Shown here one piece after another: positions 1 to 6,781 of a DNA stretch of 11,720 nucleotides (position 1 is its first letter; the number at the start of each line of letters is the position of its first letter). The notes under the pieces were generated by a model. That model was not told where the DNA came from. It did no database searches and saw only the letters and a program-made list of their open reading frames with translations. The DNA lies in assembly GCA_916048115.1 (NCBI GenBank), contig CAJZGQ010000022.1:1-11720 (forward strand). Direction: 5' to 3'. The stretch comes from an uncultured Streptococcus sp. Lineage in GTDB: Bacteria > Bacillota > Bacilli > Lactobacillales > Streptococcaceae. The position numbers and the translations under genes are program-made.

Positions 1-31
1 CCAGAAGGCCCAAGGTTGTATTTATCTTCAT
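1..31 (-). CDS. murT: Lipid II isoglutaminyl synthase subunit MurT, N-terminal fragment (probable)
   Basis: Only the first ten codons lie in the window: an ATG at 29-31 on the minus strand reads MKINTTLGLL and runs off the left edge. From memory, streptococcal MurT starts with a very similar stretch (TTLGLLAG-like). MurT is the Mur-ligase-like partner of the amidotransferase GatD and amidates D-Glu in the stem peptide of lipid II. Its placement divergent from the cdaA-glmM cluster fits a cell-wall locus. No Shine-Dalgarno sequence lies before the ATG; a -10-like box ends only 7 bases upstream, so the message may be leaderless. Identification rests on ten residues and position, so it is tentative. 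Confidence 0.6.
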   Translation of the reverse strand, partial: MKINTTLGLL

Positions 32-38
32 AAATCAT

Positions 39-47
39 ATTTTATCA
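39..47 (-). promoter_or_regulatory. Extended -10 promoter element for the leftward (murT-like) gene
   Basis: On the minus strand the sequence TGATAAAAT (47 to 39) is an extended -10 (TG, one base, TAAAAT). A -35 hexamer is not convincing at 16-18 bases upstream. The -10 ends 7 bases before the ATG, so transcription should begin at or within a base or two of the start codon. Confidence 0.55.
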
Positions 48-64
48 TAAAAAGCGTCAGAAGG

Positions 65-96
65 TTACAGAAAAATCTGTTGAAACGTGTTATAAT
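65..96 (+). promoter_or_regulatory. Promoter of the cdaA-cdaR-glmM cluster
   Basis: A perfect TATAAT at 91-96 is preceded by TG one base upstream (88-89), giving an extended -10. The best -35-like hexamer, TTACAG at 65-70, stands 20 bases away, longer than ideal, so the promoter probably relies on the extended -10. It overlaps the region upstream of the divergent promoter at 39-47. Confidence 0.7.
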
Positions 97-134
97 AGGA
101 TGATGTCTTTTAGAGAAGTGGTAGGTATGAGAAT

Positions 135-983
135 ATGAATATTCAACAGTTTACAAATCCACAATTTTGGACCAGTTTGTTCCCGAATTGGTGGAGTATT
201 ATTATCAATATCATTGATATTGCCCTGGTGGCTTGGTTGTTGTATTTTTTGATCAAGGCCATCGTAGGGACTAAGATCATGATTTTGGTTCGTGGAGTTA
301 TTATCTTTTTCTTGGTGCAGTTTTTAGCCAATTTCTTAGGGCTCACGACTATTTCATGGCTGATCAATCAAGTGATTACTTATGGGGTTATCGCCCTGGT
401 TGTGATTTTCTCCCCTGAGATTCGGATTGGTTTAGAGCGTCTGGGTCGGGCGACAGAATTCTTTACGACGAGTGAAGTCAGTCAGGAAGAGAAGATGGTG
501 CAGGCCTACGTTAAGGCAGTAGCTTATATGAGCCCACGTAAGATTGGTGCCTTGGTAGCTATTCAAGGAGCTAGAACCCTTCAGGAATATATTTCCACAG
601 GGATTCCTCTAGATGCAGATATTTCAGGAGAATTGCTGATTAATATCTTCATTCCAAATACTCCTCTGCACGATGGAGCGGTCATTGTTCGCAATGATAA
701 AATCGCTGTTTCTTGTGCCTACCTGCCCTTGACCGAAAACACTGGAATTTCAAAAGAGTTCGGAACGCGTCACCGCGCAGCCATTGGTTTATCTGAAGTT
801 TCCGATGCCTTTACCTTTGTGGTATCAGAAGAAACGGGCGGGATCTCTGTGACCTATAATGGAACTTTCCGACACGATTTAACCTTAGAAGAGTTCGAGG
901 CAGAATTGAGAGCCTTCTTGGTTCCTGAAGAGAATAAAACGATTAGTTGGAAAGAGCGTCTTTTTGGGAGGGTAACAAAATGA
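135..983 (+). CDS. cdaA: Diadenylate cyclase CdaA (DisA_N domain, membrane-bound)
   Basis: CdaA makes c-di-AMP from two ATP at the membrane; in Firmicutes this messenger controls potassium and osmolyte uptake and wall homeostasis. The 282-aa protein has three hydrophobic segments (about residues 22-40, 48-68 and 77-93), then a short linker and the cytosolic DAC domain. The catalytic DGA motif is at 180-182 (in LHDGAVIV) and the nucleotide-binding GTRHR at 210-214. Length matches the family (about 270-285 aa). The start has only a weak Shine-Dalgarno (AGG at 123-125, 9 bases away), and a tiny ATG-AGA-ATA-TGA frame overlaps the start codon. The stop codon overlaps the cdaR start (ATGA), so the two are probably translationally coupled. 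The order cdaA-cdaR-glmM is conserved across Firmicutes. Confidence 0.97.
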   Translation: MNIQQFTNPQFWTSLFPNWWSIIINIIDIALVAWLLYFLIKAIVGTKIMILVRGVIIFFLVQFLANFLGLTTISWLINQVITYGVIALVVIFSPEIRIGLERLGRATEFFTTSEVSQEEKMVQAYVKAVAYMSPRKIGALVAIQGARTLQEYISTGIPLDADISGELLINIFIPNTPLHDGAVIVRNDKIAVSCAYLPLTENTGISKEFGTRHRAAIGLSEVSDAFTFVVSEETGGISVTYNGTFRHDLTLEEFEAELRAFLVPEENKTISWKERLFGRVTK

Positions 984-1729
984 GATCGAAAAAAGAATTT
1001 CTTTATGTTTTCGCCTCCTTCTTATTGTCCTTTATCTTGTTTATCAATGCGTCATCCTTTAATTTTCAAAATAATAGCAGCGCTAGACAAGTGAGTTCAG
1101 AGACCTACACCAATACCTTGACCAATATTCCAATTGATGCCAAGTACAATGACAAGACATACTTTGTCAGTGGGTTAACATCGGAGGTAACGGTCTTTCT
1201 AAAGGGTTCAAACCGGGTCGCTCTAGCAAGCGAAATGCAGCCGGGAACTCGGAAGTTTCGCGTGGTAGCGGATATTCGTAAGGCAAAGGAAGGTACCGTT
1301 GAAGTGCCGTTGATTGTGGAAGATCTTCCAGCTGGTTTGACAGCAACCGTAGAACCTCAGAAAGTTTCTGTAAAAATTGGGAAGAAAGCGAGAAAATCGT
1401 TTGCAGTTAGAGCCACGATCCCGGATAATCAAATTGTGGATGGAATTACGGTAACGGATATTTCTCTTGAAAAAACTAAGGTGGAAGTGACGAGTGATCA
1501 AGAAACCTTAAGTCGTATTGATCATGTCCAAGCAGTCTTCCCATCCAGTGAGATCATCAGTGGAAATTATAGTGGAACCATTTCCTTAAATGCAGTGGAT
1601 GCTCAAGGAAATATTCTACCAGGCTTGGTTAATCCGAGTGAAACACGGATACAAGTGACCACAAAGAGTAGCTCGTCTACGTCAAGTTCTAGCAGTTCGT
1701 CGTCGACCTCTTCCAGTTCAAGTGATTAG
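980..1729 (+). CDS. cdaR: CdaA regulatory protein CdaR (YbbR-domain protein)
   Basis: CdaR binds and modulates CdaA from outside the membrane. The chosen start is the ATG at 980, which overlaps the cdaA stop (ATGA) and follows GGAGG at 967-971 with an 8-base spacer; an ATG at 947 would lie inside cdaA and has no such site. The 249-aa protein has a short basic N-terminus, one membrane segment (about residues 8-25) and an extracytoplasmic part made of YbbR repeats (roughly 40-225), with the typical pattern of beta strands and LPAGLTATVEPQKVSVKI-like segments. It ends in a tail of 19 Ser/Thr residues and a final Asp (residues 230-249). The tail is low-complexity and unlikely to be part of the fold. 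The next gene, glmM, follows after 21 bases. Confidence 0.93.
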   Translation: MRSKKEFLYVFASFLLSFILFINASSFNFQNNSSARQVSSETYTNTLTNIPIDAKYNDKTYFVSGLTSEVTVFLKGSNRVALASEMQPGTRKFRVVADIRKAKEGTVEVPLIVEDLPAGLTATVEPQKVSVKIGKKARKSFAVRATIPDNQIVDGITVTDISLEKTKVEVTSDQETLSRIDHVQAVFPSSEIISGNYSGTISLNAVDAQGNILPGLVNPSETRIQVTTKSSSSTSSSSSSSSTSSSSSD

Positions 1730-1750
1730 AAAGTAAAAAGGTAATAAAAA

Positions 1751-3100
1751 ATGGGTAAATATTTTGGAACGGACGGTGTCCGTGGAGAAGCAAATGTAGA
1801 ATTAACGCCAGAATTAGCCTTTAAGTTGGGTCGTTTCGGTGGTTACGTGTTGAGCCAACATGAAGAAGAAACACCTTTGGTGTTTGTTGGACGTGATACG
1901 CGTATTTCTGGTGAAATGCTGGAGCATGCTTTGATCGCTGGTCTCTTATCAGTTGGGATTCGCGTTTATAAGTTGGGTGTGATTGCAACGCCAGGTGTTG
2001 CCTATCTGGTTCGTACGGAAAAAGCCAGCGCCGGCGTTATGATTTCTGCTAGCCACAATCCAGCCTTGGACAATGGAATCAAATTCTTTGGTGGTGATGG
2101 TTTCAAATTGGATGATGATCGCGAGCTTGAAATTGAAGCCTTGCTTGATGCCGCTGAAGATACCCTTCCACGTCCAAGTGCGCAAGGTTTAGGAACGGTC
2201 ATGGAATATCCAGAAGGCTTGCGTAAGTATCAAGAATTCCTTGTATCGACAGGTGTCCAACTCGAGGGCATGCACGTGGTCTTAGATACAGCAAATGGTG
2301 CAGCCTCTACCAGTGCTCGTCAAATCTTTGCAGATTTAGGAGCTCAATTGACCGTCATCGGTGAAAACCCAGATGGTTTGAACATCAATGATGGGGTTGG
2401 CTCTACTCACCCAGAACACTTGCAAGAGAAAGTGAAAGAAGTAGGTGCAGCGATTGGTCTTGCCTTTGACGGAGATAGTGATCGCTTGATTGCAGTGGAT
2501 GAAAATGGAGAAATCGTAGACGGGGATAAGATTATGTACATCATCGGTTCGTATCTTTCAAGCAAGGGCTTGCTTGAAAAAAATACGATCGTTACAACCG
2601 TCATGTCCAATCTCGGTTTCCACAAGGCATTAGATGCGAAGGGGATTCAAAAAGAAATCACAGCTGTTGGAGACCGTTATGTGGTCGAAGAAATGCGCAA
2701 ATCTGGGTATAACCTTGGTGGGGAACAGTCCGGTCATGTAGTCATCATGGATTACAACACGACTGGGGATGGCCAATTAACAGGCGTTCAATTAACCAAA
2801 ATCATGCAAGAAACTGGTAAGAAATTATCTGAATTGGCTGCTGAAGTTACGATTTACCCACAAAAGCTTGTCAATATCCGGGTTGAAAATAGCATGAAAG
2901 ACAAGGCGATGGAAGTGCCTGCTATTCGTGAAATCATTGAAAAAATGGAAGCGGAAATGGCAGGAAATGGTCGTATCCTTGTGCGTCCAAGTGGAACCGA
3001 ACCCCTCCTTCGTGTGATGGCAGAAGCACCAACCCATGAAGAAGTAGACTACTATGTGGATACCATTGCTGCAGTTGTCCAAGCAGAAATTGGTCTTTAA
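1751..3100 (+). CDS. glmM: Phosphoglucosamine mutase GlmM
   Basis: GlmM converts glucosamine-6-phosphate to glucosamine-1-phosphate, the step before GlmU on the way to UDP-GlcNAc for peptidoglycan. The 449-aa protein has the standard four-domain phosphohexomutase layout: the catalytic phosphoserine loop ISASHNP (Ser101), the magnesium loop DGDSDR at 240-245 (Asp 240, 242, 244), the sugar-binding GGEQSGH at 323-329, and the phosphate-binding RPSGTEP at 412-418. The length is typical. The start ATG follows AAAAGG (about 1736-1741). It is downstream of cdaR in the same operon. In other Firmicutes CdaA and GlmM physically interact, which ties c-di-AMP output to wall precursor supply; nothing in this sequence shows that directly. 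Confidence 0.98.
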   Translation: MGKYFGTDGVRGEANVELTPELAFKLGRFGGYVLSQHEEETPLVFVGRDTRISGEMLEHALIAGLLSVGIRVYKLGVIATPGVAYLVRTEKASAGVMISASHNPALDNGIKFFGGDGFKLDDDRELEIEALLDAAEDTLPRPSAQGLGTVMEYPEGLRKYQEFLVSTGVQLEGMHVVLDTANGAASTSARQIFADLGAQLTVIGENPDGLNINDGVGSTHPEHLQEKVKEVGAAIGLAFDGDSDRLIAVDENGEIVDGDKIMYIIGSYLSSKGLLEKNTIVTTVMSNLGFHKALDAKGIQKEITAVGDRYVVEEMRKSGYNLGGEQSGHVVIMDYNTTGDGQLTGVQLTKIMQETGKKLSELAAEVTIYPQKLVNIRVENSMKDKAMEVPAIREIIEKMEAEMAGNGRILVRPSGTEPLLRVMAEAPTHEEVDYYVDTIAAVVQAEIGL

Positions 3101-3113
3101 ATCTATAAAAATA

Positions 3114-3131
3114 GCTCGCAAACGGGCGAGC
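3114..3131 (+). promoter_or_regulatory. GC-rich hairpin just upstream of a Shine-Dalgarno site
   Basis: GCTCGC (3114-3119) pairs perfectly with GCGAGC (3126-3131) across a 6-base loop. There is no T run; the strong Shine-Dalgarno AGGAGGA (3134-3140) of the surface-protein gene follows directly. It may stabilise or process the mRNA between glmM and the next gene, or modulate translation. It is not a standard terminator. Confidence 0.5.
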
Positions 3132-3144
3132 AGAGGAGGAAATT

Positions 3145-4491
3145 ATGAAACAGGTCCGTCAAATTGTATGGTCACTTGTCTTAGTGCTAACGATTCTATT
3201 CACAGCTGGTTTGACTAAAACAATTCAGGCCGCAGAAGTCTCATCTTATACACAGACAGCAAGTTTAACGAAAGATGGCAATCCTTTAACGAATGGCAGC
3301 AAGGTGTTGACGAATGAAAAATTGTCAGCAAGCATTTCTTTGACCTTCCCTGATTCGCAAGCCATTCAAGCTGGTGATACCTTAACACTTAGCTTACCAA
3401 AAGAATTAACCCTCTACACAGCATTGGAATTCAATGTTCTTGAGGAAGGCCAATCCAATGGTCAAACTGTGGGGAAAGCTGTCGTTGATACAGGTAAGAA
3501 AACAGTGACCGTTACCTTTAATGATTATTTCGTATCTCATCCACTCAATAAACGAGTTGCCTTGCATTTTGATGTAAAAGTAGATTCCGAAGTGGTCACT
3601 AAAACATCCCCAATCCAATTTAAACTTGGAAATACGGATTTTTCATTGAATTATGAAAAAACAGATGGGGAAGCTGGAGACTATGAGATGAAATATGGCT
3701 ACCAAGATAAGTCTGATCCGACCATTGTCAAATGGCGTATTCTCTTAAATGCTCGTCAAGATATCCTCCGTGGAATGGTCATTAAAGACAAATTTGGAGA
3801 TGGTTTAACTCTAGTTGAAGGTAGCTTGCGTGCTGTTCGATATAATCCTGTAGAAGGTGGCATTAAGAATGAAGCGCAGATTTTAAATCTTCCAGTTCTT
3901 GATAACTTTACTAAAAAAGCGGTTTTTGAAAAGAATGCAGATGGCAAAATTACTGGCTTTACCATTAATTTTGGAGATAACTACAACTGGCCAATGTATA
4001 TCGAATATTCGACCAAAGTAGCTCCTGGTACAAAAGTAGGTGATCTTGTTCATAACGCGTTAACATGGACAGCAACCAATTTCCCAGCACCTCGTAGCTT
4101 AACCCGCGAAGTGAGATTAGAATCAGGATCTGGCGAAGGATTGGGTGAGAAAGACCAAACCCCTCCGACCCCAAATCCAGAGCCATCTAAACCACAACCG
4201 GATCCAGAGCCATCTAAACCGCAACCGGATCCAAAACCAGATCCAGAGCCATCTAAACCACAACCAGATCCAAAACCAAGTCCGAATCCAGATCCAAAAT
4301 CATCAACCTCATCATCTTCATCAAGTTCTAGCTATTCATCAACTTCTGTCAAAGAAGAAGAAGCTCCAAAACCTGGTAAGAAAAAAGTTCTTCCAAGTAC
4401 AGGTGAGAAGATGACACCGGTTGTTCTTGTCATGGGTGTCTTACTGGCGGTTCTTTCTGTTAGTATTTTACGAGTAAGAAAAGATTCCTAA
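3145..4491 (+). CDS. LPXTG cell-wall-anchored surface protein with MSCRAMM-like N-terminal region
   Basis: This is a sortase substrate on the cell surface. The 448-aa protein has a signal peptide (basic start, hydrophobic residues 8-23, cleavage near Ala29/Ala30). A globular part of about 300 residues (31-335) is rich in alternating beta-strand patterns and looks like the paired Ig-like folds of Gram-positive adhesins; the second half contains a TWTATNFPAP-type segment. A Pro-rich stalk follows (about 340-385) with three copies of PEPSKPQPD, then a Ser/Thr run, and the sorting signal LPSTG (416-420), a hydrophobic stretch and the tail RVRKDS. The start is set by AGGAGGA at 3134-3140. No promoter is evident in the 44 bases after glmM, so it is probably cotranscribed, and a strong terminator follows. 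The ligand is unknown: a matrix-binding role is inferred from architecture only. Confidence 0.88.
   Translation: MKQVRQIVWSLVLVLTILFTAGLTKTIQAAEVSSYTQTASLTKDGNPLTNGSKVLTNEKLSASISLTFPDSQAIQAGDTLTLSLPKELTLYTALEFNVLEEGQSNGQTVGKAVVDTGKKTVTVTFNDYFVSHPLNKRVALHFDVKVDSEVVTKTSPIQFKLGNTDFSLNYEKTDGEAGDYEMKYGYQDKSDPTIVKWRILLNARQDILRGMVIKDKFGDGLTLVEGSLRAVRYNPVEGGIKNEAQILNLPVLDNFTKKAVFEKNADGKITGFTINFGDNYNWPMYIEYSTKVAPGTKVGDLVHNALTWTATNFPAPRSLTREVRLESGSGEGLGEKDQTPPTPNPEPSKPQPDPEPSKPQPDPKPDPEPSKPQPDPKPSPNPDPKSSTSSSSSSSSYSSTSVKEEEAPKPGKKKVLPSTGEKMTPVVLVMGVLLAVLSVSILRVRKDS
4177..4269 (+). repeat. Three 27-bp coding repeats (PEPSKPQPD) in the stalk
   Basis: In-frame copies lie at 4177-4203, 4204-4230 and 4243-4269, differing only at third codon positions (CCA/CCG); the last two are separated by a PKPD spacer. 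Such units change copy number easily by slippage or recombination and set stalk length. Confidence 0.9.
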
Positions 4492-4502
4492 ATCTATCCA
4501 TA

Positions 4503-4530
4503 AAAGATCAGACGTTTGTCTGGTCTTTTT
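4503..4530 (+). terminator. Rho-independent terminator after the LPXTG gene
   Basis: AAAGATCAGAC (4503-4513) pairs with GTCTGGTCTTT (4518-4528) with one G-U pair and a GTTT loop, and runs into a T tract ending at 4530. It closes the cdaA-to-surface-protein transcription unit 11 bases after the stop codon. Confidence 0.92.
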
Positions 4531-4543
4531 GTGTAGGCTCGAT

Positions 4544-4576
4544 TTGAAAAATCCCCTATTTCGTGGTAAAATAGGG
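4544..4576 (+). promoter_or_regulatory. Promoter of the small membrane protein-obgE operon, with overlapping inverted repeat
   Basis: TTGAAA (4544-4549) and TAAAAT (4567-4572) are spaced by 17 bases, and TG at 4564-4565 makes an extended -10. The inverted repeat CCCTATTT (4554-4561) / AAATAGGG (4569-4576) covers the -10, which would suit a repressor site, but no regulator is known to me for it. Confidence 0.85.
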
Positions 4577-4608
4577 CTAATGAATTTATAGTAATCGAGG
4601 TATTAGCA

Positions 4609-4740
4609 GTGGCTTTTGGAGATAACGGAAAACGTAAAAAAACACCATTTGAAATGATCACGATGGTGGTTATTGTGATTATGTTGATTGTAACGGTTGG
4701 TGCAATCTTTGCAACCGCAATTGGTGCTCTTTCTTATTAA
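4609..4740 (+). CDS. Small single-pass membrane protein upstream of obgE (DUF4044-like)
   Basis: A GTG start gives a 43-aa protein beginning MAFGDNGKRKKTPFE and continuing as one hydrophobic helix (about residues 16-41) to ALSY. GAGG at 4597-4600 with an 8-base spacer supports the GTG. The charged, Lys/Arg-rich N-terminus should stay in the cytoplasm. It resembles the small DUF4044 proteins that I recall being coded next to obg in streptococci; function unknown. It sits between a strong promoter and obgE, 33 bases before the obgE start, so it is the first gene of the operon. No other frame here offers a better gene. Confidence 0.82.
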   Translation: MAFGDNGKRKKTPFEMITMVVIVIMLIVTVGAIFATAIGALSY

Positions 4741-4773
4741 GACGCACGCAGAAATAAAGGAAATCATCTATTT

Positions 4774-6087
4774 ATGAGTATGTTTTTAGATACAGCCAAG
4801 ATTAAGGTCAAGGCTGGAAATGGCGGTGATGGCATGGTGGCCTTTCGCCGTGAAAAATATGTCCCTAATGGCGGACCTTGGGGGGGTGATGGAGGTCGTG
4901 GTGGCAATGTCATCTTCGTAGTAGACGAAGGCTTGCGCACCTTGATGGACTTCCGTTATAATCGGCATTTCAAAGCCCAAAATGGGGAAAAAGGAATGAC
5001 CAAAGGGATGCACGGACGGGGAGCAGAAGATCTCTATGTACGAGTTCCCCAAGGAACGACCGTCCGAGATGCTGAAACGGGCAAGGTCATTACTGACCTA
5101 GTTGAAAATGGACAAGAGTACATCGTTGCACACGGTGGCCGAGGAGGGCGTGGAAATATTCGTTTTGCCACTCCTAAAAATCCAGCACCAGAGATTTCTG
5201 AAAATGGAGAGCCTGGTCAGGAACGTGAATTAGAGTTAGAACTGAAGGTCTTGGCAGATGTTGGTTTGGTTGGCTTCCCTTCTGTTGGGAAATCGACCCT
5301 TCTCAGTGTCATCACTTCAGCCAAACCAAAAATTGGGGCTTATCATTTCACAACCATCGTTCCAAATTTGGGAATGGTTCGGACTCCATCTGGGGAATCC
5401 TTTGCCGTAGCAGACCTCCCTGGATTGATTGAAGGGGCTAGCCAAGGTGTTGGACTAGGAACCCAGTTCCTTCGTCACATTGAGCGTACCCGTGTTATCT
5501 TGCATGTTATTGATATGTCTGCCAGTGAAGGACGCGACCCTTATGAAGATTATGTTCAAATCAATAAAGAGCTTGAAACCTATAATCTTCGCTTGATGGA
5601 ACGTCCTCAGATTATCGTGGCGAATAAGATGGACATGCCGGAAAGCCAAGAAAATTTGAAAGAATTCAAGAAGAAATTGGCAGCCAATTACGATGAGTTT
5701 GATGAACTGCCACAGATCTTCCCGATCTCTAGTTTGGCTCATCAAGGTTTAGACAATTTGTTAGATGCAACGGCAGAATTGTTAGACAAAACACCAGAAT
5801 TCCTCTTGTATTCAGAAGACGACATGGTCCAAGAAGAAGTTTACTATGGCTTTGATGAAGACCAGCCAGCCTTTGACATCAGTCGGGATGACGATGCCGC
5901 TTGGGTCTTGTCTGGTGAAAAACTTGAAAAACTCTTTAATATGACGAATTTCGATCGAGATGAAGCGGTCATGAAATTTGCTCGTCAATTGCGTGGAATG
6001 GGTGTTGATGAAGCTCTCCGTGCACGTGGGGCAAAAGATGGCGATATCGTCCGGATCGGTAAATTTGAATTTGAGTTTGTAGATTAA
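4774..6087 (+). CDS. obgE: GTPase ObgE/CgtA
   Basis: Obg is an essential GTPase acting in late 50S ribosome assembly and in the stringent and stress response. The 437-aa protein has the glycine-rich Obg domain (1-158, with [18 protein letters not shown] and GGRGGRGN segments), the G domain with G1 GFPSVGKS (167-174), G2 TTIVPNLG (193-200), G3 DLPGLIEG (214-221) and G4 NKMD (284-287), and the C-terminal OCT domain (about 355-437) found in Firmicutes. The start MSMFLD is the usual streptococcal one. The Shine-Dalgarno AAGGA (4757-4761) is 12 bases from the ATG, longer than usual. It lies in an operon with two small genes and ridA. Confidence 0.98.
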   Translation: MSMFLDTAKIKVKAGNGGDGMVAFRREKYVPNGGPWGGDGGRGGNVIFVVDEGLRTLMDFRYNRHFKAQNGEKGMTKGMHGRGAEDLYVRVPQGTTVRDAETGKVITDLVENGQEYIVAHGGRGGRGNIRFATPKNPAPEISENGEPGQERELELELKVLADVGLVGFPSVGKSTLLSVITSAKPKIGAYHFTTIVPNLGMVRTPSGESFAVADLPGLIEGASQGVGLGTQFLRHIERTRVILHVIDMSASEGRDPYEDYVQINKELETYNLRLMERPQIIVANKMDMPESQENLKEFKKKLAANYDEFDELPQIFPISSLAHQGLDNLLDATAELLDKTPEFLLYSEDDMVQEEVYYGFDEDQPAFDISRDDDAAWVLSGEKLEKLFNMTNFDRDEAVMKFARQLRGMGVDEALRARGAKDGDIVRIGKFEFEFVD

Positions 6088-6138
6088 GAATGGTCCCGAG
6101 CGGATCAAGGATTCCAAATAAGAAATGAGGCTTTTTCA

Positions 6139-6303
6139 GTGGGAGATAAACCAATATCTTTTCGAGATGAAAATGGAAATTTTGTTTCAGCAGCTGATGT
6201 TTGGAATGCTGAAAAATTAGAAGAACTCTTTAATACGCTAAATCCTAAGCGCAAGTTGCGCTTACAAAGGGAAAAATTAGCAAAAGAAAGCCAGCAGAAG
6301 TAA
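6139..6303 (+). CDS. 54-aa conserved-looking protein of unknown function, similar to part of the ObgE C-terminus
   Basis: A GTG start preceded by GAGG at 6127-6130 (8-base spacer) opens a 54-aa frame beginning MGDKPISFRDENGNF and ending KLAKESQQK. It is hydrophilic, with an amphipathic, probably helical second half (residues 22-50) rich in Lys, Arg and Glu, and no signal peptide or membrane segment. Residues 25-32 (EKLEELFN) match EKLEKLFN in the OCT domain of the adjacent ObgE (382-389), and the matching DNA is 21/24 identical. It lies 51 bases after obgE and 18 before ridA, in the same direction, so it is in the operon. I recall similar small proteins beside obg in other streptococci, but no function. 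An overlapping 31-aa frame from ATG 6125 looks like a shadow. Confidence 0.8.
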   Translation: MGDKPISFRDENGNFVSAADVWNAEKLEELFNTLNPKRKLRLQREKLAKESQQK

Positions 6304-6321
6304 ATAGACTTGGAGAATACT

Positions 6322-6705
6322 ATGGCAAAAACAATTCATACAGATAAAGCACCTGCAGCAATTGGACCTTATGTTCAAGGGAAAATCGTAGGCAATCTTC
6401 TCTTTGCAAGCGGACAAGTTCCCTTGTCACCTGAAACAGGAGAAATCATTGGCGAAACCATCCAAGAACAAACAGAGCAAGTCTTAAAAAATATTGGGGC
6501 TATTTTGGAAGAGGCTGGGACAGACTTCGACCACGTGGTGAAAACCACTTGTTTCTTAAGTGATATGAATGACTTTGTACCTTTTAATGAGGTCTATAAA
6601 ACAGTCTTTACCACAGAGTTTCCAGCTCGATCTGCTGTTGAAGTAGCACGCCTGCCACGTGATGTGAAGGTTGAAATTGAAGTTATTGCGGAAATCAAGG
6701 CCTAA
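6322..6705 (+). CDS. ridA: RidA family reactive imine/enamine deaminase
   Basis: RidA-family proteins hydrolyse reactive enamine/imine intermediates released by PLP enzymes such as threonine dehydratase, protecting branched-chain amino acid metabolism. The 127-aa protein covers the whole YjgF/YER057c/UK114 fold: IGPYVQG near 14-20, [14 protein letters not shown] at 29-42, and the signature [21 protein letters not shown] at 101-121 with the substrate-binding Arg103 and a conserved Glu near 120. Length is typical. The start is the ATG at 6322 because GGAG (6312-6315) stands 6 bases before it; an upstream TTG is part of that site. It is the last gene of the obgE operon and a terminator-like hairpin follows within 60 bases. 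Confidence 0.92.
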   Translation: MAKTIHTDKAPAAIGPYVQGKIVGNLLFASGQVPLSPETGEIIGETIQEQTEQVLKNIGAILEEAGTDFDHVVKTTCFLSDMNDFVPFNEVYKTVFTTEFPARSAVEVARLPRDVKVEIEVIAEIKA

Positions 6706-6726
6706 TAACCATTCAAAGACAAAAAG

Positions 6727-6770
6727 ACAGAGTGGAAAGCAGGAAACTGTAGGCCACTCTGTTTTATTTT
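6727..6770 (+). terminator. Terminator/attenuator between ridA and rapZ
   Basis: ACAGAGTGG (6727-6735) pairs perfectly with CCACTCTGT (6754-6762); inside, CAG-GAAA-CTG forms a small GNRA-capped stem. The 3' side runs into TTTATTTT (6763-6770), and the rapZ Shine-Dalgarno begins at once. No convincing promoter is seen between it and rapZ, so it may be a partial terminator regulating readthrough. Confidence 0.78.
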
Positions 6771-6781
6771 GGGAGGAGAAA

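Noticed and set aside
4145..4414. An 89-aa frame in a second register across the LPXTG stalk repeats
   Set aside because: It is an artefact of the repeat composition (Gln/His/Asn-rich), lacks a ribosome-binding site and lies wholly inside the recognised surface-protein gene.
6090..6128. A 12-codon ATG frame between obgE and the 54-aa gene
   Set aside because: No ribosome-binding site and too short to support; probably chance.
6125..6220. A 31-aa ATG frame overlapping the start of the 54-aa gene
   Set aside because: Its ATG lies within the region carrying the Shine-Dalgarno of the GTG-start gene, and its composition (Met/Phe/Gln-rich) does not resemble a real protein.
6671..6781. N-terminal extension of rapZ by 37 codons
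   Set aside because: It would overlap ridA and read through a terminator hairpin; the ATG at 6782 has an excellent Shine-Dalgarno and matches the family N-terminus.
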